In this document: piece after piece, positions 24,897 to 31,897 of the stretch
Layout: every line of letters begins with the position of its first letter
Position numbering within the stretch: the first letter of the stretch is position 1
Assembly: GCA_021741825.1 (NCBI GenBank)
Contig: JAIOXB010000005.1
Span: 1 to 33,861, forward strand
Reading direction: 5' to 3'
From: Microbacteriaceae bacterium
GTDB taxonomy: Bacteria; Actinomycetota; Actinomycetes; Actinomycetales; Microbacteriaceae
DNA: 33,861 bases
Made by a program: the position numbers and the translations under genes
Notes under the pieces: generated by a model
The model's input: the letters and a program-made list of their open reading frames with translations, nothing else
Told to the model about the DNA's origin: nothing
The model's database searches: none

Positions 24897-25892
24897 TTAC
24901 TTGATCGCCATCGGGTTCACCGGTGAGCCGACGCCCTGGGTGATGACGAGTGGGGGTGCGCAGAAGAAGAAGTCGTACTGGCCGTCCTCGGCGCAATCCG
25001 CGGCGAGCTCTTCGAGGTCGAAGATTTCGCCGATCCAGAGTCCCATCGCCACAATGAATACACAGTGCAGTGGCTGGAACACATCGGGGGTTTCATTGGG
25101 GAGCACTTCGGCACCCCACGTGTCCGTTGCAATTCCCGCGACATTCGAGTCGTAGACCCACGAGATCGCATCGAGGCCGAGGCCCGGAGCACTTCCACCC
25201 GCGTAGTCACCCCAATTACCCTTGCGTTCGCCCATTTGACCCGTGCGGATCAAGACGAAGTCGCCTTCCTTGATGGTGACACCGTGGGCGGCCGCACAGT
25301 CGGTGAGGTCTTGAGAGGTGATGGCATAACCCGGCTCGAGGAATTCGACCTTCTTGAACCGAGCGACGTCGAGCAACACTCCGCGCCCCGCGATTTGATC
25401 GCGCGCGACAGTGATTGCTCCTCGTTGAGCGCCCTTGCTGCTGATGGTGTTGGCGGCAACGCCGTTGTACATTTTGTCTTCAAAGAGGATGTGCGCCAGG
25501 GCGTCCCACTGAGTTCCCGACTGCAGAGGCATGATGATCATGTCGTCGGTTCCGCGGATGTGCCTATCGCGTCCACCGTAAAAGTCGTCAACAATTTGGC
25601 CCGAAACGATGTCTCCGCCGTCTCGGAACATCAAGTGAATCGGATTGAATCGCCCGAGGCCGCCGGTCTGAGGCCCGTTCGAGTCGACGGGGAGTCCCAT
25701 CGAGATGCGTTTTCCGGACCGAATCGAACTCGCTGCGTCGCGAACAATGTCGGGCGTGAGGAAGTTGAGCGTTCCGAGCTGGTCATCCTTACCCCAACGT
25801 CCCCAGTTGCTGTATTTCTTCGAAAGCTCGCGAACGGTCTCTACGCTCGGCTTTCCGGGTACGGGGGCTACTACCTTCGATTGATCAGTCAT
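24897..25892 (-). CDS. Cyclase-family (kynurenine formamidase-like) hydrolase, altered metal motif
   Basis: The protein has 331 residues, longer than bacterial kynurenine formamidase (about 210) but usual for the large cyclase subfamily. The opening WGKDDQLGTLNFLTPDIV is typical of that subfamily. The metal motif HxGTHxDxxxH reads QSGTQWDALAH (124-134): Asp130 and His134 are kept, while both earlier histidines are Gln. Later segments such as GRGVLLDVARFK and GDFVLIRTGQMGERKG are conserved. Known relatives hydrolyse amide, lactone or ring-carbonyl bonds (formylkynurenine, isatin). In this operon it could open a ring or hydrolyse a cyclic intermediate before CoA activation (inference). Confidence 0.85.
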   Translation of the reverse strand: MTDQSKVVAPVPGKPSVETVRELSKKYSNWGRWGKDDQLGTLNFLTPDIVRDAASSIRSGKRISMGLPVDSNGPQTGGLGRFNPIHLMFRDGGDIVSGQIVDDFYGGRDRHIRGTDDMIIMPLQSGTQWDALAHILFEDKMYNGVAANTISSKGAQRGAITVARDQIAGRGVLLDVARFKKVEFLEPGYAITSQDLTDCAAAHGVTIKEGDFVLIRTGQMGERKGNWGDYAGGSAPGLGLDAISWVYDSNVAGIATDTWGAEVLPNETPDVFQPLHCVFIVAMGLWIGEIFDLEELAADCAEDGQYDFFFCAPPLVITQGVGSPVNPMAIK

Positions 25893-25919
25893 GGGGTCTA
25901 CTTTCTATGATTCGGGTTA

Positions 25920-27518
25920 CTAGGATTTCGTTGCGTGTGGGCGGGTGACTCCGAGGTCAACGCGAGTTCCGAGTGAATAGTCACCCGAACGGAGTCGGTG
26001 CTTTTCGATCTTTGCCGTTGGCGTTTTGGGGAGCGCGTCCAGCACCTCGACGTATCGAGGAATTTTGAAAAAGGCAAGCCGTTCCTGCGCCCACTCGATG
26101 ACTTCCGCGGGATTCACGTCGTGGCCGGGCTTGGGAACCACGAACGCGAGGATGTCCTCATCAGTAAGTTCGGAGGGAACGCCGATGACCGCGGATTCCA
26201 TGACATCGTCGTGACTGTTGAGAACGAGTTCGACCTCGAGTGACGACACGTTTTCTCCACGTCGGCGAACGATGTCCTTCATTCTGTCGACGAAGTAATA
26301 CCAACCGTCCTCGTCCATCCACGCGCTATCTCCGGTTCGCAACCAACCGTCACTGAGAACCTGATTGGTTTTCTCTGGGTCGCGGAAATAGCCGAGCATC
26401 ATTGCTTCGTTTCGGAGAACCAGTTCGCCCACTTGGCGTGGCGGCTGGCGGTTACCGTTCTCGTCAATGACCATCACCTCGGTCGGCTTCAGCTCGGGGC
26501 TCGGGTGGCTGCGAGGAAGACCCATCGACGCGGCGCGGCGCGGTTGGTCGAGTGGTTCCAACAAACCGAATGTGGTTTCGCTCATGCCGAACCCGGAAAC
26601 ACAATCCAGGTTGAAGCGTTCTTGAATCTCCATACGCACATCGTGAGGCAGCGCGGGAACCCCATACGCAACGCGAACCTTGTGGTCTCGGTCTTCCGGC
26701 CCTGGGGCTTTCTTCGACAGAATCACGGTCATCGCGCCGATGAAATTGAAAACCGTGACGCCGTGGCGTTTGACGTCTGGCCAGAACTTCGATGCACTGA
26801 AGCGGGCGGCGAGAACTAGTGCTCCCTGAGCGCCAATCGCCCCCATCGTCGAGTACGCCTGCGAGTTGATGTGGAACAGGGGAAGGCACGCGTAGATGCG
26901 ATCGCCCTTCTCCATACCCATCCAGTGGGCGTAGGCCTGTCCCGTGAGCACATAGTTCTTATGGGATTGCATGACGGCCTTGGGAAGACCGGTGGTTCCC
27001 GAGGTATAGATCAAGCTGATGAGGTCGTCGCCCACAACCGTCACGTCGGGGACCTTTGCCGGCATGGACTCTTTGCTCGCCATGAATTCGTCATACCCAT
27101 CGACGTTTCCCAGCGTGAGAACCTTTTTCAAACGAGGAACGTCCTGAGCGACTTTGTCAAAGACCGCCATGTGTTCCTGACCGACGAGCGCAAACTCTGA
27201 CTGGGAGTGATCCACGAGATAGGCGGCTTCTTTTGCCTTGAATCCCGTGTTGATCGCAACCAACACTCCGCCGATTTTTGCTAAACCGAGCCAGGCGTAC
27301 AAGAATTCGGGCGAGTTGTCCACCATGAACGACACGCAATCCCCGTGCCTTACTCCGAGTGAATACCAGAGAGCGGCTGCCTGATCCACGTGAAAATTAA
27401 AATCGACGTACGAAACGACTTGCTCTTCCCAAATCAGGAACGGATCGTTCGGGTTGGCTTCCACCGCGCGCTCCAAAAAGTTCCGAAGTGTGTAGTCGCT
27501 GAAGTCGTGGGTTGACAT
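25920..27518 (-). CDS. Acyl-CoA ligase (AMP-forming, ANL superfamily)
   Basis: The 532 residues are complete. The ATP loop YTSGTTGLPKAVMQ begins at 171; the A5 motif is SGFGMSETTFG; the hinge region reads LRTGDSAWMDEDGWYYFVDRMKDIVRRRGENVSSLEVE; and the catalytic lysine is near 503 (PKTPTAKIEKHRLR). The layout resembles CaiC-like and medium-chain or aromatic acid ligases, but the acid cannot be read from the sequence. It makes an acyl-AMP and then an acyl-CoA, the step that would commit the pathway's acid to thiolase chemistry. The ATG at 27518 directly abuts the ThDP gene stop with no gap, so translation is probably coupled. Confidence 0.93.
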   Translation of the reverse strand: MSTHDFSDYTLRNFLERAVEANPNDPFLIWEEQVVSYVDFNFHVDQAAALWYSLGVRHGDCVSFMVDNSPEFLYAWLGLAKIGGVLVAINTGFKAKEAAYLVDHSQSEFALVGQEHMAVFDKVAQDVPRLKKVLTLGNVDGYDEFMASKESMPAKVPDVTVVGDDLISLIYTSGTTGLPKAVMQSHKNYVLTGQAYAHWMGMEKGDRIYACLPLFHINSQAYSTMGAIGAQGALVLAARFSASKFWPDVKRHGVTVFNFIGAMTVILSKKAPGPEDRDHKVRVAYGVPALPHDVRMEIQERFNLDCVSGFGMSETTFGLLEPLDQPRRAASMGLPRSHPSPELKPTEVMVIDENGNRQPPRQVGELVLRNEAMMLGYFRDPEKTNQVLSDGWLRTGDSAWMDEDGWYYFVDRMKDIVRRRGENVSSLEVELVLNSHDDVMESAVIGVPSELTDEDILAFVVPKPGHDVNPAEVIEWAQERLAFFKIPRYVEVLDALPKTPTAKIEKHRLRSGDYSLGTRVDLGVTRPHATKS

Positions 27519-29228
27519 TTACTTCGCCAGGCCCTTTGGCAGAGCGATGGAGGAGCGTTCCGTTGTTCCCTTTGGCGCGACCGCGCCGATGTCGGTAACA
27601 ACGTCGATGAGAACGGGGCCGGGCGTCTCGTGTGCTTGCTGCATCGCGGACTCCAATTGGCTTGCCTTGGTGACGCGAATTCCCTTGACGCCAAAACTTT
27701 CTGCGACGTCCGCCATGTTGACGTCGTCGAAGTGCCAGAGTTCTGCGTGTTTACCGTGAAGCGTGCCTCCATAGGCCGGAAGGTACGGGTTGATCTCTTG
27801 ATTGAGTGAACGGTTGTCGTTCACCACAAAGGTCACGGGGACCTGCCAGCGGGCGGCGGTCTCGAGCTCGCTCAAGTGGTAGTAGGCACCACCGTCGCCC
27901 GTGAAGACCACAACCGGAACATCGGGTCGCCCGATTTGAGCGCCTATCCCTGCGGGCAGCGCCCAACCGAGGGATCCCGCCGCTCGCAGATAGGTCTGTT
28001 CCGGTTTGGTCAAATCAAGATGAGCGGCTGTCCACATTCCCGCGTGCCCGGTATCGGAAACGACCATTGCGTTGTCGGGCAATAGGTTCGAGAGTTCACC
28101 AACGAGCAATTCGGGTCGCATCGGGTCGACGTTCTTGTCCATAACCGACTCGAGGCTGTCCCGCCATTCTTTTGCAACTGCCCGAGTCCACTCCGCCCAG
28201 GTCTCGTACTTGTTGGCTGGTTGATCCCACGCCTTGATGAGTTCGGTCAGAGCAAGACGGGCGTCCGAAACGACTCCGATGGTGTTCTTGTATTGATTAC
28301 CCACTTGTTCGGGGCTGATGTCGAAGTGCACAACGCGTGTGTCAGGGTGCGGAACCTGCCAGGTCAACGTGACTTGGCTTCCGGTTTGGCTTCCAATGAA
28401 AATCACCAGGTCCGCTTCGAGAACGACCTGGTTCGCGCTCTTCCGGGCATACAAGCCCGGAGTTCCGACCGACAGCTTGTGGTCGGCCGGGAACACATCT
28501 TTCGAGTTGAGCGAGGTCGCCACCGGAATCCCGGATCGTTCGGCGAAAGCGACCAACTCTGCGCCCGCCCGTGACCATCGAACTCCACCGCCCGCGACGA
28601 TTACCGGACGCGAGGATGCGGTGATTGCTGCGAGAGCCACGGCGAAGGCCTCTGGGTCCGGTGCTGTTCGGTGTAACGGCACTTCGTAGTTGTTGGAGTA
28701 GACCGCGGCCTCGATGTTCTGGGCTTCGATCATGTCACCCGTGTGACCAGCCAACTCGAGGTGGGTTGGACCGGGCCTACCGCTTGTTGCGTGGCGCAGG
28801 GCGGTGTGGAGCATGTCCGGAAGACGTTTCACATCAAGAACCTGGCCCGAATACTTGGTGACGGGCTTGAACAGCGGGAAGTCTTCGATTTCCTGGTAAT
28901 AGTTGCGTCCCCGGCTCCACTCGTACGGACCTCCGGTCAGGGCCAGAACAGGAGAGTTGGCGAGGTAGGCGTCCCGCAGGCCGGCAGCAAGGTTGGCGCC
29001 GCCGATGTTTTGAGCCGCACAGACACCCGGTCGGTTGGTGGCACGGGCATATCCGTCGGCCATGTACGCCGTCGCTTTTTCGCCGTGAGCCACGATTCGC
29101 TTGATGTTGGTTTCGTTCTCCATCGTGAAGAGCGTGTTCGTGAGAGCCGTGGGGACAAGGAAGATCGCGGTTACTCCGCACGCGTCGAGCGTCCGAGAGA
29201 GATATTGTGCTCCGGTTACGGTATCCAT
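27519..29228 (-). CDS. Thiamine diphosphate-dependent enzyme (acetolactate synthase/2-oxoacid decarboxylase superfamily)
   Basis: The 569 residues contain the three expected domains. The catalytic glutamate is Glu50 in VAHGEKATAYMADGYARATNRPG; the central domain follows RPVIVAGGGVRWS; and the ThDP/Mg motif runs from GDG (444-446) to NDN (470-472). The protein has no FAD-specific feature that I can identify. Possible reactions are decarboxylation or carboligation of a 2-oxoacid, or C-C hydrolysis as in cyclohexane-1,2-dione hydrolase. It is the first gene of the operon, starting 25 bases from a palindrome next to the divergent IclR gene, with AAGGA as ribosome-binding site. It lacks the HEGSGG version of the Glu loop that I recall for sulfoacetaldehyde acetyltransferase. 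Confidence 0.9.
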   Translation of the reverse strand: MDTVTGAQYLSRTLDACGVTAIFLVPTALTNTLFTMENETNIKRIVAHGEKATAYMADGYARATNRPGVCAAQNIGGANLAAGLRDAYLANSPVLALTGGPYEWSRGRNYYQEIEDFPLFKPVTKYSGQVLDVKRLPDMLHTALRHATSGRPGPTHLELAGHTGDMIEAQNIEAAVYSNNYEVPLHRTAPDPEAFAVALAAITASSRPVIVAGGGVRWSRAGAELVAFAERSGIPVATSLNSKDVFPADHKLSVGTPGLYARKSANQVVLEADLVIFIGSQTGSQVTLTWQVPHPDTRVVHFDISPEQVGNQYKNTIGVVSDARLALTELIKAWDQPANKYETWAEWTRAVAKEWRDSLESVMDKNVDPMRPELLVGELSNLLPDNAMVVSDTGHAGMWTAAHLDLTKPEQTYLRAAGSLGWALPAGIGAQIGRPDVPVVVFTGDGGAYYHLSELETAARWQVPVTFVVNDNRSLNQEINPYLPAYGGTLHGKHAELWHFDDVNMADVAESFGVKGIRVTKASQLESAMQQAHETPGPVLIDVVTDIGAVAPKGTTERSSIALPKGLAK

Positions 29229-29252
29229 CAGACTTCCTTGTCTGTTTAAGCC

Positions 29253-29271
29253 TGTCTCATATAATGAGACA
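29253..29271. promoter_or_regulatory. Palindromic operator candidate between the ThDP gene and iclR
   Basis: TGTCTCAT ATA ATGAGACA is a perfect 8-3-8 inverted repeat, 25 bases upstream of the ThDP gene start. On the minus strand it contains TTATAT, which could be the -10 box, so a bound regulator would block or position polymerase. A partial half-site, TGTCTCGA, occurs at 29320-29327. Size, symmetry and place beside a divergent IclR gene fit an IclR-family operator. Confidence 0.7.
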
Positions 29272-29375
29272 CAGTCTTATTTCTTCGAGCATACAACTTT
29301 TCGACGAGTTTGACCAGAGTGTCTCGAGTCGTTGCCAATTTGTTACCAAACACCGAATCGGGGCCGAAGGGAAAA

Positions 29376-29381
29376 TAGACT
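29376..29381 (+). promoter_or_regulatory. Candidate -10 box for the iclR-type gene
   Basis: TAGACT lies about 30 bases before the GTG at 29411, leaving a short leader with a GGAAGGA ribosome-binding site. No convincing -35 element was found. Confidence 0.35.
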
Positions 29382-29410
29382 GATGCTCGTTGAGCGGGAA
29401 GGATGAGCAC

Positions 29411-30220
29411 GTGACGGAACCTGAGGCGACGCCGCCCGTCGGCGCTAGTGGGGTTCTCGGTCGCGCAATCGAACTCATCGAACTCGTCGCAGCCGAGAAC
29501 AACGGGCTCGGTGTTCGCGAGGCCGCACGACTCAGCGGAGTTGATCGCAGTGCCGTCAGCAGAATCATGAGTCAGCTGGAAAAATCTGGGTACGTCGAGC
29601 AGGACCAAATTCGAAAGCTGTATTTCCCCGGTCCGAAACTTTTCTCACTGGCATCAACCCTCGTCGAACACGACAGCCTCTGGAAAGCAGCGGAACCCTT
29701 CCTTAATGAGCTGGTGCAGAGGTTCAACGAAACCTGTTACCTGTCCGTTCGGGTTCGCGATGAACTCGTCTTCCGCGGCAAGGTCGATTGCAATCACACC
29801 ATCAAGTACGTGATTGAGCTGGGAAAGCCATTCCCCTGCACATCCGGGGCCGCCGGCACGGCGATCTTGTCGGGAATGTCAGAAGACGCCAGCAATCAAA
29901 TCCTCAACAAAGGTTTTGCCCAATACACCGAACTCAGTTTTTCGTCCACGAAGGAATACCAAGAGCAACTCCGTATCGATAGGAACCTCGGCTACTCGTA
30001 TTCCCCTGGCCGATGGGTCAAGGGCGGTTCGGGTGTCGCGTCCCCCTATTTCAATGCGGCTGGTGAGTGCGTGGGTTCGATCACACTGAGCTGCCCGAGT
30101 GATCGTCTCGCTGGAATTTCCATCACGGAAGCCGGTGCTGCCGTCCGTGATGCCGCTCACGGCTTATCGCGCCGACTGGGTTACCTGGGCGATTGGGATG
30201 GCTGGTCCGCGGTCGCCTAA
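29411..30220 (+). CDS. IclR-family transcriptional regulator
   Basis: From GTG at 29411, with GGAAGGA 7 bases upstream, the protein has 269 residues; a TTG at 29390 is possible but has no such site. The N-terminal winged helix is LGVREAARLSGVDRSAVSRIMSQLEKSGYVEQD (about 33-65). The effector domain shows the IclR signatures ELGKPFPCTSGAAGTAILSGM and LGYSYSPGRWVKGGSGVASPYFNAAGECVGSITLSCP. IclR regulators commonly sense an aromatic or small organic acid and control a divergent catabolic operon. Here the divergent operon starts with the ThDP gene, and a palindrome lies between. It is convergent with, and 5 bases from, the alpha/beta hydrolase gene. Confidence 0.92.
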   Translation: MTEPEATPPVGASGVLGRAIELIELVAAENNGLGVREAARLSGVDRSAVSRIMSQLEKSGYVEQDQIRKLYFPGPKLFSLASTLVEHDSLWKAAEPFLNELVQRFNETCYLSVRVRDELVFRGKVDCNHTIKYVIELGKPFPCTSGAAGTAILSGMSEDASNQILNKGFAQYTELSFSSTKEYQEQLRIDRNLGYSYSPGRWVKGGSGVASPYFNAAGECVGSITLSCPSDRLAGISITEAGAAVRDAAHGLSRRLGYLGDWDGWSAVA

Positions 30221-30225
30221 AAACT

Positions 30226-31002
30226 TCACGGGTTCGATGCACCGCGAACGCGGTCGATAAACGTTGAGATGAGCTGTGCGACCTCGCCGGGGTTCTCGAT
30301 CGGAAACAAATGCCGCGCTTGTGGGATTTCGACAAACTCGCCCCGCGGAACCAACTCGCTGAGATCGCGCGCCTGATCCAGCGGGACCACCTCATCCCGT
30401 TCCGCGGCGATGACGAGCACGGGCACGGAAATGTGCCGCGCGGTCTGTGTTCCATCAAAGCCCCCGAGAGCCTCGGCGCACAGCGCGTACGATTCACCGT
30501 CGACGCTGCCCAAACTGTCGAGAGCCTTGTTTACGTCTCCGGAGTTGCTTTCGACGAACTCGTCGGTGAACCATCGCGATTGAGCTGCTTCTTTCATGAC
30601 GGTCGTCCCCGACGTGCGTGCAAGTTCCGCTCTGCTCTGCCATATCGCCGCGTCCCCCATCGTTGCCGCCGCAGCCATGACGACTACCGCAGAGTCGCCG
30701 GACAGCGAGCGGGCAATTTCGAGAGCGATAGTTCCGCCGATGGAAAGCCCGATGACAACAACGCGTTCGGCGTCTCGAGCGTTGTTCTTCAGGTACTCGA
30801 GACATTCGTCTGCGAGGTCGGTGATGGAAAAAGAACGGTCTGCAGGCGAGTTGTCGCCGTGTCCGGGAAGTTCGACGAACACGTTGGACCAGTCATCGAG
30901 GACGGACGGCATTTCCGCCCACATACGTGATTGTTGCCCGAGGGATGGAATCCACATCGCTATCTTTTTTCCGAGGTCACCGGAATGTCTAAAACTCAGC
31001 AT
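30226..31002 (-). CDS. Alpha/beta hydrolase, PcaD-like
   Basis: The 258 residues have the full alpha/beta-hydrolase triad: Ser87 in GLSIGG (85-90), Asp203 in AAERDEVVP and His231 in QARHLFPIENP. The oxyanion segment IPSLGQQSRMW and ELPGHGDN resemble 3-oxoadipate enol-lactonases and related ring-fission hydrolases, where HG is replaced by SLG. An AGAGAGG site precedes the ATG. It lies between the regulator and the second TSUP gene, so it probably belongs to the same breakdown pathway and may hydrolyse a lactone, ester or C-C bond of an intermediate. Confidence 0.87.
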   Translation of the reverse strand: MLSFRHSGDLGKKIAMWIPSLGQQSRMWAEMPSVLDDWSNVFVELPGHGDNSPADRSFSITDLADECLEYLKNNARDAERVVVIGLSIGGTIALEIARSLSGDSAVVVMAAAATMGDAAIWQSRAELARTSGTTVMKEAAQSRWFTDEFVESNSGDVNKALDSLGSVDGESYALCAEALGGFDGTQTARHISVPVLVIAAERDEVVPLDQARDLSELVPRGEFVEIPQARHLFPIENPGEVAQLISTFIDRVRGASNP

Positions 31003-31096
31003 CGATCTGCCTCTCTCAATTGCGCTCTGCCGGAGTGCCCTATGGTGGTGAAATCATCGCCGTGATGATCCCGATGGCACGGAGAGGCAGTCAATC

Positions 31097-31828
31097 GTGT
31101 TCCTGGTTGTCGCACTTGGCATATTAGTAGGTGCCATTGCGCAGCGCGTTGCGGGAATGGGATACGCACTCACGCTTGCTCCGATTTTGGTCCTGACACT
31201 CGGCCCCTTCGAAGGGCCGATGGTGGTGAACATTGCGGGAGCGCTGTCGTCAGCGTTGGTTTTCCTACAAAGCAAAAAATCTGTTGACTGGAAACAATTC
31301 TGGATTCTCTCGATTCCCGCGGTGATTGTCATCATTCCGAGTGCGTTTTTCAGTGTCGCCTTCAGCGGGCCGCTGTTGCAAATCGGCATCGGCGTGATTC
31401 TTATTTTTGCGCTCGGGACGTCTCTCGTGGCGGTGAAGTCCGATCGATTTCTTCCTCGGGGAGGCCTCGGGGTTCTGTTTGGAGCGAGTTCAGGTTTCAT
31501 GAGTGCAACCGCCGGGATCGGCGGACCAGCAATGGGGGTCTACGCAATTTTGACGGGTTGGGATCAAAAATCTTTTGCCGCAACCCTGCAGCCGTATTTT
31601 GTCACCCTTGGGGTGACCTCGTTCCTGTCTAAATTTGCCGCGTCCGGCACGTTACCGGACCTGTCCATCTGGTTGTGGGTGGGCATTGCGGCGCTCACAG
31701 TAGTTGGCTCGTGGTTGGGGATTTTTCTTCAGAAATACGTGTCGGTTGAATTGGCTCGATTGAGTGTCATCATCATTTGTTTCACGGGCTCACTGGCGGC
31801 CATCATCGACGGTGTGCTTGACCTTTAG
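31097..31828 (+). CDS. TSUP-family permease (TauE/SafE type), copy 2
   Basis: The 243-residue membrane protein starts with GTG at 31097 behind a GGAGAGG site. It shows the same repeated-half design as the copy at 15937: GAIAQRVAGMGYALTLAP in the first half and GASSGFMSATAGIGGPA in the second, with GPFEG and LQP also shared. The copies are clearly paralogous yet diverged, so they probably move different but related anions or work in opposite directions. It points away from the divergent hydrolase gene and towards the acetoacetyl-CoA synthetase gene. Confidence 0.87.
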   Translation: MFLVVALGILVGAIAQRVAGMGYALTLAPILVLTLGPFEGPMVVNIAGALSSALVFLQSKKSVDWKQFWILSIPAVIVIIPSAFFSVAFSGPLLQIGIGVILIFALGTSLVAVKSDRFLPRGGLGVLFGASSGFMSATAGIGGPAMGVYAILTGWDQKSFAATLQPYFVTLGVTSFLSKFAASGTLPDLSIWLWVGIAALTVVGSWLGIFLQKYVSVELARLSVIIICFTGSLAAIIDGVLDL

Positions 31829-31885
31829 AAACCGTTCAAGCAAACCGAAACCTTCCGATTCGTCGCAGCCGCAATGCTCTCTGGA

Positions 31886-31891
31886 TAGGAT
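31886..31891 (+). promoter_or_regulatory. -10 box, possible leaderless promoter of acetoacetyl-CoA synthetase
   Basis: TAGGAT is followed by TCGCTC and the ATG at 31898, the same 6-base spacing as at the SDR and TetR-type genes. No Shine-Dalgarno is visible before the ATG. Confidence 0.4.
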
Positions 31892-31897
31892 TCGCTC

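Noticed and set aside
27519-29228. Identification of the ThDP enzyme as sulfoacetaldehyde acetyltransferase, with TauABC-like importer and TauE-like exporter as support.
   Set aside because: The Glu loop reads AHGEKATAYMADGYAR rather than the version I recall for that enzyme, and no phosphotransacetylase or taurine-handling enzyme is present. Sulfonate use remains only a hypothesis.
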